From the NCBI GenBank assembly GCA_025594325.1, contig JANHCV010000013.1, positions 1,054,001 through 1,118,000 on the forward strand: DNA of 64,000 bases, written 5' to 3'. The position numbers were made by a program, and so were the translations under genes. The notes beneath the pieces were generated by a model. That model did no database searches and was not told the origin of the DNA. It was given only the letters and a program-made list of their open reading frames with translations. Positions 1 through 9,979 of this stretch are shown piece after piece. Numbering within the stretch: the stretch's first letter is position 1; each line of letters opens with the position of its first letter. The stretch comes from Blastocladiella emersonii ATCC 22665. Taxonomy: Eukaryota; Blastocladiomycota; Blastocladiomycetes; Blastocladiales; Blastocladiaceae.

Positions 1-2
1 AC

Positions 3-773
3 ACGGAGTACAACGAGTCGCAGGCCGACGCGTCCCGCACAACCAGCGCCCTCGACGCAGATCGGACCCGCAAGTACCAGTCGGTCCTCGGCGCCCTGCT
101 CCACCTCGCCACTGTGTTGCGGCCCGACATCACGTTTGCAGTCGGTGTTGCGGCTCGCCGCGCATCGTGCCCGACGTTTGACAACTGCAAACTGCTCGCC
201 CAAATCTCGCGCTATGTGACCAGCACGCCCGATCCGGGGCTCAAGTACACACGCGGCGCCTCGATCGCCAACTCGCTCCAGTGCTTCGCCAACGCCGATT
301 ACACCGGCGACAAGGCGACGTGCCGCTCGACCTCGGGCGTCGTGATCCTGATCGCAGGCGCCCCCGTCGCGTGGATCTCCAAGCGCCAGGCATGGGTCGC
401 GCTGTCAATGGTCGAGTCGGAGCTCAACGCCGCCACCGAGGCAACGCGCGAGATCGTCTGGATCAAGGACCTGCTCGAGCAGATGACGCACACCACGCTC
501 GGCACGATCGTCCTGCAGGAGGACAACGCGCCGCTCATTGCCACCACCGACAACACCGTTGCCGTGTACCGCTTGGTCAAGCACGTCACGGTCCACATCG
601 CCTTCATCCGCAAGAAGGTCGACACGGGCGTGATCTCGATCAACAAGGTCGCGTCCAAGAACAACCTCGCCGACTTCTTCACCAAGCCCATTGTGAGCAC
701 GTTCGACTGGGCCGTGTCCCGACTCGGCCTTCACCCGCACCCGCTCGCCAAGCGCGACATCACTAAGGCGTAG
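3..773 (+). CDS. Ty1/copia polyprotein, C-terminal end (partial)
   Basis: The frame is open from the left edge and ends in TAG at 771-773. It encodes the last part of a copia-type reverse transcriptase and the RNase H. Visible signatures are the RT tail LLHLATVLRPDITFAVG, then the RNase H strings NADYTGDKATCRSTSG and ALSMVESELNAATEA, and the family terminus KHVTVHIAFIRKK followed by NNLADFFTKPI. The usual S-T-x-A-E string reads S-M-V-E-S-E, so the glutamate is kept. Gag, protease, integrase and the catalytic RT half lie outside the window. A purine run GGGGGAGAG at 795-803 just after the stop could be the polypurine tract. It is a different family from the complete copia element at 47927-54168. 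Confidence 0.85.
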   Translation, partial: TEYNESQADASRTTSALDADRTRKYQSVLGALLHLATVLRPDITFAVGVAARRASCPTFDNCKLLAQISRYVTSTPDPGLKYTRGASIANSLQCFANADYTGDKATCRSTSGVVILIAGAPVAWISKRQAWVALSMVESELNAATEATREIVWIKDLLEQMTHTTLGTIVLQEDNAPLIATTDNTVAVYRLVKHVTVHIAFIRKKVDTGVISINKVASKNNLADFFTKPIVSTFDWAVSRLGLHPHPLAKRDITKA

Positions 774-1351
774 GCTCCCCCTCGACCGGCAGTCGGGGGA
801 GAGTTCAAGTACACACGCGCACGCTGGCCCAACCGCGAGAGACGCGTCGGGCAATCACGCGAGTGGCACGCGCCGGCGGCGCCACACTTCCAGTCACCAC
901 TGGCGGACTGCCTCGCCGCGGGGTCGCACGCTCACCTCAAGCGAGCGTCTCCGCTCCCTCTGGTTTTGTTCGAGATCGCTGCTACTATTAGCCGTCGTTA
1001 TACACCCTTTCCTCCCTTCTGCGTCTACCTCCTTCGCTGTGTCCATCACCGTCTCCGTCATCTCCTCAGCCTTCCGTGCATCGTGCTCAACCTTCCTCTC
1101 GCACCCTGCACCTGTACGCTTCAACTGGCTTTGCCCTGAAATGCAGGGCTTTGCCCTGAAATATTGGGTGGCCCCTTCGAAAGTCTCGGTCTGTGTCACG
1201 TGCTTTTGGCGGATTTCACTTGGTTTCATCAAGTCGTACATGTCACGTGACTGTGGCTGAACGCGTTTTGCGGCTTGCTCGCGACTTTGGCTCGGGCGAC
1301 GTTGCGCACTCCACTTCTCCTCCACGAAACGATAGCTTGAGCGGCTGTAAC
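774..1351. other. Intergenic; probable copia 3' end and repeat edge
   Basis: No gene is supported here. After the polypurine-like run I cannot place an LTR boundary. From about 1140 the sequence matches part of the dispersed cassette at 8630-8730: both carry ATATTGGGTGGCCCCTTCGA, then a CACGTG, then ACATGTCACGTGA and GGCTGAACGCG. Confidence 0.4.
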
Positions 1352-1717
1352 ATGCCGCAACACGAGAGTCGGCCAAGGTGGACCGCAGAGGAGTGTGACC
1401 GCCTTGTCGACTGGCTTTGCCCCGACTCGAGCAACTACGCCACCTTCGCGTCGCACGGCCACCGCGCTGCTGCCGGTCGACACGCTGCCGCATGGCTCGC
1501 TCAGCATTCTGCTCATACACGCGCCCCTGAACCCGTCGGCAAGAAGCTCCATGAGCTGATTGACGCATACCATGGACTGCTTGCGTCGCTGTCGCTGTCC
1601 GCTGCAGATCTGCGCGACCCGTCCTCTCTCTCAGCTCTCCGCCTCGCCCTCATCAACAACGATCCAACGACCGCGCTGAACTTTCAACACGCGTGCCGCC
1701 GTTCAACGCGCATGTAA
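1352..1717 (+). CDS. SANT/Myb-like DNA-binding protein (short)
   Basis: A 121-residue frame starts at the ATG at 1352 (MPQHESRPRWTAEECD). The N-terminal half has the look of a Myb/SANT-like module: a W-T-A-E-E opening, a helix ending LVDWLC, and a basic and hydrophobic helix GKKLHELIDAYHGLL. Proteins of this kind accompany PIF/Harbinger transposases, and a Harbinger element lies 1.4 kb downstream, but this ORF is outside its inverted repeats. The frame ends at TAA inside ATGTAAGC, which could instead be a 5' splice site, so the protein may be longer. The N-terminal extension of the open frame (from 1193) lies in repeat DNA and is probably not translated. Family call is tentative. Confidence 0.4.
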   Translation: MPQHESRPRWTAEECDRLVDWLCPDSSNYATFASHGHRAAAGRHAAAWLAQHSAHTRAPEPVGKKLHELIDAYHGLLASLSLSAADLRDPSSLSALRLALINNDPTTALNFQHACRRSTRM

Positions 1718-1861
1718 GCGCTGCACTTACTTCAAACACCTTGTCCTCAACAGTCGCACCCAGGTCGCTTTCGCCTTCTGGTCCTGCACCTCCGCCTACC
1801 GCATCTGCAACCGTGCCTCCACCACCTGCTCCGCCACCGGGTCTGGCGTTGATTGTCACAT

Positions 1862-2334
1862 TTGGGCTTGCCTCATCATGTCACGTGAGTGGCTGAACGC
1901 GTCCCCTTGCCCTTTCTCCCTCGCGCGCCCTCGCTGAATCAAAGTCAACCCGCAACAAATATGTACTCTGTTGTTGCTTCTTCATGTGTCAATGACGTTT
2001 CTTGGTTGCTGTGCGACTTGAGCCGCATCCGCGCCAAGTTGGCGGTTCACCTTACGTGTTACCTTGTCACTGTCGCTCTGCGCAGCATGTTATGCGGCAA
2101 CAGCAGCAGCAGCGCGGCTGAGTTGAGTCGCAGCCCCTGATCCTTGCCTTGATCGTGTCGCGATGGAGATGAGCAACCATAGGTTGGGGCAGAAACGCGA
2201 CAGGAACGCAATATGTTTCGCTATGACGACTTCACCGTAGTCTGAGCTATCTCAACTCGTTTGTTTGTCGACTCTCAAGCGCAGCACTCGAGATTCATCT
2301 TGGCTTAAATCACTGTTGCGCGGCGCGGCGTCGC
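1862..2334. repeat. Dispersed cassette, unique segment copy A
   Basis: This block recurs almost unchanged at 8685-9204. Shared landmarks are TTTGGGCTTGCCTCATCA, TGTCACGTGAGTGGCTGAAC, CAACAAATATGTACT, a CAGCAGCAGCAGCGCGGCTG run and GATGGAGATGAGCAACCATA. The 8.7-kb copy has roughly 50 extra bases near 8880-8930. Both copies lead directly into a 26-bp minisatellite. No coding frame in it is convincing. Confidence 0.8.
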
Positions 2335-3065
2335 TCAGCGACGGAACGAGGCGACGCTGGCAATCAACGCAACGAGGCAACGCTGATCATGAACGCAACG
2401 AGGCGACGCTGATCATGAACGCAACGAGGCGACGCTGATTACGAACTCAACAAGGCGACGCTGGTCATTGACGCAACGAGGCGACGCTGGTCATTGACGC
2501 AACAAGGCGACGCTCACCAAGTCAACGCAACGAGGCGACGCTAGTCATCGACGCAACGAGCTGACGCTGATCATTAACGCAACAAGGCGACGTTGATCAC
2601 GACCCAACAAGGCGACGCTGATCACGACCCAACAACGCGATGCTGTTCATCGACACAACGAGGCGACGCTGAACATTGACGTAAGGAGGCGACGCTGACT
2701 ATCAACGCAACGAGGCAACGCTGATCCGCAACTTAACGAGGCAACGCTGAACATTGAAGTAACGAGGCGGCGCTGAACATTGACGTAACGAGGCGACGCT
2801 AGACATTCACGGAACGAGGCGACGCTGGACATCAACGCAGGAAGGCGACGCTGGTCATGGACGCAACAAGGCGGCGCTGATCATCGACCTGGCAAGGCGG
2901 CGCTGACTATCAACCCAATAAGGCGACGCTGGTCATCAACCCAACAAGACGACGCTGGTCATGGATGCAACGAGGCGACGCTGGTCATCTACGCAACGAG
3001 GCGACGCTGGTTATCAACCCAACAAGGCAAACCTGATCATCGACGCAACGAGGCGATGCTGATCA
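2335..3065. repeat. 26-bp minisatellite array A
   Basis: About 28 tandem units with a 26-bp period; a typical unit is GCAACGAGGCGACGCTGGTC followed by ATCAAC or ATTGAC. Units differ mainly in the six bases after GCTG and in CGAGG/CAAGG. Because 26 is not a multiple of three, open frames across the array cycle through all phases and are not genes. The array stops about 10 bp before the Harbinger target site. Confidence 0.9.
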
Positions 3066-3209
3066 ACTACTCTTAGGGCCCGTTTGGTTCCGGGGTGAAT
3101 CAGGTGGATCAATCGATTTTACACGGTCCGGTGTTCACCCAGCTGAAACGTGGCATTTTCACCCCGTCGCGTTCATCGCGGCGTTTGGGTCGACCCCCGG
3201 ATGAGCTGA

Positions 3210-3674
3210 ATGGAACCCTCGTCGCTGAATTGCCCGTCTGCTCGCCCCCGAAACCTTCAGGCTGTGCTTCCCGGCCTATATAAACCCTGTTTTCCTTCGT
3301 GGGGCAGCTCGACCACCACCGGCGAGTACTCGCACCTCGAGCAGGACGGCAAGGAGTCTGGTGACGTGGAAGGTGTCGATGGTCAAGACGACGCGGCCCC
3401 CGCCAGCAAGCGCAGCCGCACTTCGGACAGCAGCTCGCGTCGCCTCTCGGACTCGGAATTCCTCATGGGCATCAAGGAGGTGTTCCAGAGCGTCGCGACC
3501 GCCGACTCCAAGCCCGTTCTGACCGCCGCACTTGAATGGGTCCAGGACGCGTACAATGACAATGAAGAGTACCAGATCGACGTCGCCACCCGCCTGACCG
3601 AGGATCAAGCGCTTCGCGTCATGGCCGTGTCCGAATCGAAGCGCAAGCGCGTCCTCGAGTTTTTCATTCAGTAG
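3210..3674 (+). CDS. Harbinger accessory ORF (probable truncated Myb-like partner)
   Basis: A 154-residue frame lies in the left half of the Harbinger element, opposite in direction to the transposase. The first 40 or so codons overlap TIR-proximal sequence and may not be native. The remainder is acidic (DGKESGDVEGVDGQDD), has a basic KRSRTSDSSSRR stretch that could be a nuclear signal, and ends in a helical domain (EFLMGIKEVFQS to RKRVLEFFIQ). Harbinger elements usually carry a Myb/SANT protein; here the DNA-binding N-terminus is not visible, so I infer internal deletion. It is too short to show autonomous function. Confidence 0.5.
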   Translation: MEPSSLNCPSARPRNLQAVLPGLYKPCFPSWGSSTTTGEYSHLEQDGKESGDVEGVDGQDDAAPASKRSRTSDSSSRRLSDSEFLMGIKEVFQSVATADSKPVLTAALEWVQDAYNDNEEYQIDVATRLTEDQALRVMAVSESKRKRVLEFFIQ

Positions 3675-3987
3675 CTCTCTCGCACATGTCCCCCTCCCCT
3701 CGCGTTGCTTCCTGGCCTTGTTCTCGCCCATTTGTGTCCAATACATCTGGCTTTGTGTCCATCGTATCTTCAATCGTTACCCTTGGCTCGAAAATGACGC
3801 GACTCGTTGAGAAACGCGTGGTTCTCAAAGTGTCTCGCACGTCACGTGATTGATCGACGCGTCTCCACCGATGCGTTCTGACCTCAGCGACGCGTCAAAT
3901 CATCTGGAATCGCTTATCTAACGTTATAGTACTTGACAAATCAGTATATTACAGCATGCATGCGGGTACAACAATTATTTCGCGCCT

Positions 3988-5416
3988 TCAAAGACGGGTC
4001 CCACGAGCGGCCATGACGCGCCTGTACTCGGTCCAAAGAACATTTGCGACGCGGTTCCGAAGCGAGATACCGCGCTGACGAGCTCCGTCCAGCGAGGCCT
4101 CGAGGACAGCGGCCTCGTCGTCCTCCTCGTTCTCGTCGTCCAGGGGCTCGCGCCCACGCACTGGCGCCTCACGCGCCGCGTCCCGCGCGCGCCGGAGCTC
4201 CGTCTCGGCGTCGCGAAAGAAGGCGTCGCCGCCTTGGTTCCACTTGTTGATCATGTTGTGCAGCGTGCAGAGCGCGTACACAAGCTTGACTTGAGTCTTG
4301 ATTGGGTAGGCCGCGCCAATCGAGAGGACGCGGAACCGCTTCTTGAGCACGCCAAAGATATGCTCAATGGAGTTGCGGAGCGACGCGTGACGCAGATTGA
4401 AAAGCTCTTCGCGGTTCTTAACTCTACGTACGTTGGTGAAGCAGATGAGATGGCGCCAACGTGATGGTCATGGCAGTGAGAACGTACCCATCCTTGCCGC
4501 GGGCAAACTCGCGAAGATGATAGCGGGTACCGCTGAAGGGCACGATGATGGACGTGCGGTTTGCGTAGCCGCCGTCGGCGAGGTAGAAGCGGCCGGCGGG
4601 GATCTTGAACCCACGGGCGAAGGCGTCCGAGAGCACGCGCGAGTCGTGCGCCTTGCCCTCCCACCCTGCGAGAACGTAGGTGAAGTTCAAGTCAAAGTCG
4701 CAGGCAGCGAGGACATTTGAGGAGATGGTCCCCTTGCGGTTTCGGAACGAGTCGTGAAGCTTGGCGGGCACAACAAACGGGATGTGCGTTCCGTCAAGCG
4801 CGCCGACCGCGTTCTGGAACGGAGCGTATTTCGGGTCGTGGGCGATGCGCTCATGCACGGGCGTAGAATCGGACGGCTGGACAATGAACTCGGGCATCAG
4901 GCGGTACAGAGCGTCGAGCACCTGCTTCAGAACCCTGGACGCGGTCTCGCCAGAGATTTGGAACCGCTCCCTGAGGTTGCGGTTGGTGCTGCCCTCGCCG
5001 GCCATGACAAGAAAAACCATGAAGCGCGCCTCGACGGACAGCTCGCGGCCGTCGGTGAGAAGGCCACGGTCGCGGAACAGGCGGCAGATGGCCTTGAAGG
5101 TCTCGCGGGGCATACGGGCGATTTCCGAAAAACGCGTTTTGCTGTTGCACGTCAGCAGCTCTTGAACCCACGACTCGCCAGAAAGCGTGGACGTGCGGAT
5201 AGGCTCCCACGAGCGGCGCTCGTTGCGCGCAGCGAGACGTCGCAGGAGAGCGAGGGCGGCCGTGAGCATGAGGCCGCGCAGCTTGCGGTTGTATCTCTTG
5301 CCCATGTTGTTTGAGGGCTTGAGAACACGATGCGTGAGGTTAGGTGTTGATTCGTTGCAATAAGTGCGGCTGCAAAGAGGTGGGAAAGATTTTATTGCGG
5401 GGGGGGGGGGGTTCAT
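3988..5416 (-). CDS. Harbinger transposase (DDE_4 type), one intron
   Basis: Exon 1 runs from the ATG at 5416 (or 5305, MGKRYNRKLR) to 4488. A 64-bp intron (4424-4487, GTACGTTC to CGTAG) joins in frame to exon 2, 4423-3988. The predicted product is 454 or 417 residues. A helix-turn-helix-like segment (NLRERFQISGETASRVLKQ) precedes the catalytic core. Numbering from the first ATG, the triad is D208 in GALDGTH, D258 in GKAHDSRVL and E330 in NSIEHIFGVLKKRFR. The family strings LADGGY and ELFNLRHASLRN are intact, the latter only after splicing. No lesions are visible, so it may be active. Confidence 0.9.
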
Positions 5417-5521
5417 CCAGCGGGGCGTTTGGTTCGCACGGCCACTGAGATGAACGGGGGTGAGGTGAAACGTGGCAACTTTTTCAGCTGATCCACCTGA
5501 TCTGAACCAAACGGGCCCTTA

Positions 5522-7160
5522 CAAGCACTTTCCCAAATTCTTCGGCTTGCTCCCGGCCTGCCCATTGGCCCGTTTCAGCCGTGAGGCATTTTTTCGATTG
5601 GCGCGTTTCAGCCCGGCGGACCCGTTTTGATTGGCTCCCACCGGCCAATCCCCTTGCTCCTCTGCCACTCCCTCCCGCGCTTCCTATTCGTCAGAAAAGA
5701 GTCACCTGATCTCGCTGTCACTCCAGCTTTCCCGCAAGCGTCTGTTGCTCTTCCTCCTTGGCGCCCGCCTCAACGTCGCTCTCTTCGTGTCAGCGCTTCT
5801 CCCTGTCCATGCAGCTCTCACTACTGTTCTTGAAGGCGCTCTCCATGGTCGCCGCCTTCGCTCCCCTTTCAGCGCTCTCCCCTCCGACCACGGCCCACCC
5901 GCTCTCCCCTCCAGCGCTCTTCCCTTTGACCACGGCGCTGCCGCTCCCTCGCCCAGCGCTCTCCCCTCAGACCACGGCGCTGCTTCTGCCGCGCGCCTGC
6001 ACTCTTTGCCTGCCCGTACCTTGCACCATCAGCAGTCCCGTCTCCACGCGCGCTCTTCACTGTATCCGTTGGCCCGTCCCCGCCTCGCTCCTCTCCCTGC
6101 TCCCGTCCGTTGTGCACGACGTCGCTGCTCTCCCATCTCCATCTCCATCTCCCCAAGCCTCGCCGCTCCATCCATCTGCAACACCCGCCATCACTCGCGC
6201 CATCACGCAAGCCGCGGCGGCCATCGCGCGCCAGCCACTCGACCTGAGACGTTTCCTTTCGCTCTCCCTGCGTCACTACCACTCCCCTTCTTCGCACCGC
6301 ACGTATCCGACCATCGAATCGTTCGCATCCGCTCGCCCGTTGCTGTTCCCTACTGCACTGGTGAGGTGCGCGAGCCCGCAGGGCGAGCTCCGCGATCAAG
6401 ACTAACGCGCACGTTGACTTGCGACCTCGCTAGCCGGGCTCGCCGCGGCGCGCTCTCTCTCACCTTCCGCACACGCGCAAGACCTGCTGCGTCGTCCGCT
6501 GCTGATCTTTCACTTCGCCGCACCCTGCACCGCTCGCGACCACCATCGCCACGTTCGCATCCGCTGGACCTGCGCTCGCCCGCGCCGACCCTTGGTCCGT
6601 TGCTATTTCCCCGCCGTTACTATCGCCCTCCATCCGCACCCTCCTTGGTCGACTCGGTGTCAATGTCTTCCGCTCGCTCGCTCGCCCCTCTCGCGCCATC
6701 CCGACACGGCCCGCGGCCGTTCCCTCCTGCACTGGTGAGGCGCGCGAGCCCGCAGGGCGAGCTCCGCGATCAAGACTAACGCGCACGTTGACTTGCGACC
6801 TCGCGTGAGGGGCGCGAGCCCGAAGGGCGAGCTCCGTGATGAAACCTCGCGAGCGCATCGACCCATGAGCTCGCTCGCCACGCTTGCCACCGCCCGCTCG
6901 CTCATCATCCACGAACTCCACGACTCGCTCTGCCGTTTGCTCCCGCCCCTCGAGTCCATGGTGCTTCGCCACGTCGGTTCCCGCTGCGTGTACTGACCGG
7001 CCGAATGTCTGCCGTTCCCCAATCAGCGCCGCCGGCCGGCCTTACTGCTACTCTTATGTAACTCGGCTACTTCCCCATCGCAACCCCACATCAGCGGCGG
7101 CGCATGTGGGGCATCTCACTGGAACTTTGGTGTACTTGGTGCCGTCGGCATAGCCTTTCA
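5522..7160. other. Low-complexity intergenic region with short repeats
   Basis: Pyrimidine-rich sequence yields long Pro/Ser/Arg-rich open frames on the plus strand (for example 5631-6779), but none has recognisable domains or a plausible amino-acid mix. It contains a 42-bp tandem repeat (three units, 5871-5996, AGCGCTCTCCCCTC plus GACCACGGC). It also contains two near-identical 70-bp blocks (about 6361-6432 and 6736-6807) with GCGAGCCCGCAGGGCGAGCT then TAACGCGCACGTTGACTTGC, plus a partial third copy at about 6805-6850. Confidence 0.6.
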
Positions 7161-7377
7161 CGCGGACCAAGTCTCGCGCCGGCTGTCTCTACTCACGCGT
7201 CGTCGCGATCCTGCAAGCGCGAATTGCTCGCTCCTCATTCACGTTCTCCATCAATGCATGACGCATCGGTTTCAGCAACTTGAAGCGGCTCACTGTCGCA
7301 TTCGCGAACGCACAGTTACTTCCCTCTCAGCACATTGTATTCGCGGAATCCACGGCGAGGATTGCGACCGCGCTCTC

Positions 7378-8050
7378 GCTTCCCTGCCGCGCGACTCGCT
7401 TGATCGCAGAAATGATCTCTTCCTGCTCCTCACGTCTCGAACTGAGCGATATAAGACATTCGGCGCTCTATCATCGTACCCTCCCGTCAGTAATTCTCCC
7501 AATCACACAGCGAATTCCCAGACGGCTACTTAGGAGGCCGGAAATCCGCACCTCCCTCAGAAGCACCAAAGGCCGTTGCAACGGCGCCCTCCCTCTACCC
7601 GCAGCCATACCGAACAGCAACTCCCTCAACCACGAGCTCACGACAGTCGACAGCGACCTTCCCGGTCCCCGCAGTAGTCAGGTTCCCCGCTGATTCGCTT
7701 CGCGATGGCCGCAGCCGCTCACACTTCCCTGCCGCGCGCCCGCCTGATCGCAGCAATGATCTCTTCCGCACCTCGCGTCTCTGACGGAACGGCTGCATAC
7801 GCTCGGCACCCTCCCAGTCTAAACTCAATTCAGCAACTCCCCCGATTACACTGCAAATTCCCAGACAGCGACTTGGGAGGCCGAACAGCTGCACCTCCTC
7901 CAAAAGCACCAACGGCCGACGCGACGGCACCCATCTGCTACTACTCGCAACCACACCAAACAGCAGGTCCCTCAACGGCGGGCTCGCAACAGTACGTAAC
8001 TCGACAGCGGCCTCCCGGTTCCAGCGGTGGTCAACGTCCCCGTTTCAGCC
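7378..8050. repeat. Diverged direct repeat, two units of about 330 bp
   Basis: Unit 1 (about 7378-7705) and unit 2 (about 7720-8050) share in order TTCCCTGCCGCGCG, ATGATCTCTTCC, a segment ending AAATTCCCAGACAGCGACTT (variant GAATTCCCAGACGGCTACTT), CACCTCC, AGCACCAA, CGAACAGCA (variant CAAACAGCA) and CCTCCCGGTTCC-like text. Identity is moderate. No coding frame is conserved between the units. Confidence 0.65.
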
Positions 8051-8221
8051 TCGGCAGGTCCCCCGAATCGCGATCGCACGCGTTCAGCCACACCTCTCCC
8101 TGAAACGCGGCGCGATCACCTCCCCATCCGAAACTCCCCGCTACCCCGCTGCAACTCGCGTCGCCAAACCTCCCCCTACAGCACCCTCCCCAACGTGGCG
8201 ACGCGTAGAAAAAACTTGTCA

Positions 8222-8402
8222 CCAACTCAACAAGGCGGCGCTGAACTTCAACTCAACAAGGCGGCGCTGAACTTCAACTCAACAAGGCGACGCTGGTCAT
8301 CGATGCAACGAGGCGGCGCTGTTCATCGATGCAACTAGGCGGCGCTGGCCACTAACTCGACAGGGTAACGCTGATAATCAACGCAACGAGGCGACGCTGG
8401 CC
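8222..8402. repeat. 26-bp minisatellite array B
   Basis: About seven units of the same 26-bp family as array A (CAACAAGGCGGCGCTGAACT, CAACGAGGCGGCGCTGTTCA). It precedes the first copy of the LAITRNL remnant. Confidence 0.85.
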
Positions 8403-8404
8403 GC

Positions 8405-8640
8405 CTTTAAGAAGTTTCCTCGAGCTTGCCATCACGCGGAACCTGAACATCAGCGTGTTCGTTCGCGCGGCGAAGCGCAGGGTCGGCAAGCGAGCGTTTG
8501 TATGCCGGGAGGTGGGCGCGTCGCACGATTTGGTCAGAGAGTACGAAAGCATGCGCGGCGCGAGGTTGGGTAAGGGCGAAAGGGCAAAGCCCTGCGCCGG
8601 TGCCAGCCGAAGGCTGTGTGACGGAAAATATTGGGTGGCC
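8405..8640 (+). pseudogene. Cassette coding remnant, copy 1 (LAITRNL family)
   Basis: The plus-strand frame reads FLELAITRNLNISVFVRAAK, then RRVGKRAFVCREVGASHD, and runs into AKGQSPAPVPAEGCVTENIG. The copy at 9980-10312 reads FIDLAITRNLQSIVLVSAG and KVGKRSLMCQEVHALRNT. Conservation at the amino-acid level between two repeat copies argues for descent from a real protein. No start codon, domain or complete gene is visible and I do not recognise the family. Confidence 0.4.
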
Positions 8641-8684
8641 CCTTCGAGTTTCTATCCTGGGTCACGTGCTCTTGACGGATTTGG

Positions 8685-9204
8685 GCTTGCCTCATCAGGC
8701 TGATACATGTCACGTGAGTGGCTGAACGCGTCCCCTCGCCCTTTCTCCCTCGCGCGCCCTCGCTGAATCAAAGTCAACCCGCAACAAATATGTACTTTGT
8801 TGTTGCTACTTAATGTGTCAATGACGATTCTTGATTGCTGTGCGACTTTAGCCGCATCCGCGCCAAGTTGGCGACTGTACCTCATTTAGCTTCCTTACAA
8901 AGTTAATTTTGCAGCTGAGCCAAGGCGGCGGTTCACCTTACGTGTTACCTTGTCGCTGTCGCTCTGCGCAGCATGATAGGCGGCAACAGCAGCAGCAGCG
9001 CGGCTGAGTTGAGTCGCAGCCCCTGATCCTTGTCTTGATCGTGTCGCGATGGAGATGAGCAACCATATGCTGGGGCAGAAACTCGACAAGAACGCAATAC
9101 TTTCGCTTTGACGATCTGAGCGTAATCCGAGCTAACTCACCTTGTTTGCTTGTTGACTCTCAAGCGCATCACTCAATCCTCGTCTTGGCTCCAATTAGTG
9201 CTGC
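8685..9204. repeat. Dispersed cassette, unique segment copy B
   Basis: This is a direct repeat of 1862-2334 with a small internal insertion near 8880-8930. It includes the TCACGTGA palindrome at about 8708 and leads directly into minisatellite array C. Confidence 0.8.
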
Positions 9205-9965
9205 GCGGCAAGGCGACGCTGGTCATCGATGCAACGAGCCGACGCTGGCCATCGATGCAACGAGGCGACGGTGACCACGATGCAACGAGCCGACGCTGGT
9301 CATCAATGCAACGAGCCGACGCTGGTCATCGATGCAACAAGCCGACGCTGGTCATCGATGCAACGAGCCGTCGCTGGTCATCGATGCAAGGAGCCGACGC
9401 TGGTCATCGATGCAAAGAGCCGACGCTGGTCATCGATGCAAGGAGCCGACGCTGGTCATCGATGCAACGAGCCGACGCTGGTCACGACCCAACGAGGCGA
9501 CGCTGAACATCGAAGTAACGAGGTGGCGCTGAACATTCACGGAACGAGGCGACGCTGGACATCAACGCAGCAAGGCGACGCTGGTCGCCAGCACAACAAG
9601 GCAACGCTGATCACCAACTCGACAAGGCGACGCTGACTATCAACTCGACAAGGCGACGCTGGCATCAACCCAACAAGACGACGCTGGTCATGGATGCAAC
9701 AAGGCGGAGCTGGTCATCAAGTCAACAAGGCGACGCTGGTCATCAACTTAACAAGGCGACGCTGGCCATCAACTTAACAAGACGACGCTGGCCATCGATG
9801 CGACGAGGCGACGCTGATTGTCAACGCAATAAGGCGGCGCTGATCCTCAATCCAACGAGGCGACGCTGGCTGCCCGTGCACTGTGCGTTCTGCAGGATCA
9901 TGAACATGAGCGGCAGCGGCGCGCTGATTGTCGACCAAACGAGGCGACGGCGACGCTGTTTGCCT
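9205..9965. repeat. 26-bp minisatellite array C
   Basis: About 29 units. The left third is very homogeneous (GATGCAACGAGCCGACGCTG, with TGGTCATC) and the right part is more varied, with array A-like variants. The graded homogeneity suggests recent local expansion at the left. Confidence 0.9.
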
Positions 9966-9979
9966 ACAACAACGCTTTA

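Larger units (their letters stand above)
3076..5518. mobile_element. PIF/Harbinger DNA transposon, complete
   Basis: Terminal inverted repeats start GGGCCCGTTTGGTTC at both ends (3076-3090, and reverse-complemented at 5504-5518); the internal ATCAGGTGGATCA is also shared. The element is flanked by TTA at 3073-3075 and 5519-5521, the 3-bp target duplication typical of PIF/Harbinger. Length is 2443 bp. It carries a reverse-strand DDE transposase with one intron and a short forward ORF in the position of the usual Myb-like partner gene. Confidence 0.93.

Noticed and set aside
5631-6779. 382-codon plus-strand open frame
   Set aside because: Pro/Ser/Arg/Leu low complexity in pyrimidine-rich DNA, overlaps two repeat types, no domain or sensible start; other frames are open too.
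9150-9636. Open frames encoding repeated SMQRADAGHRC-type peptides
   Set aside because: Arise from the 26-bp period cycling through frames; no start or flanking gene.
2335-9965. CRISPR-like appearance of the 26-bp arrays
   Set aside because: Units are contiguous with no unique spacers, unit variation is gradual, and the genome is eukaryotic.
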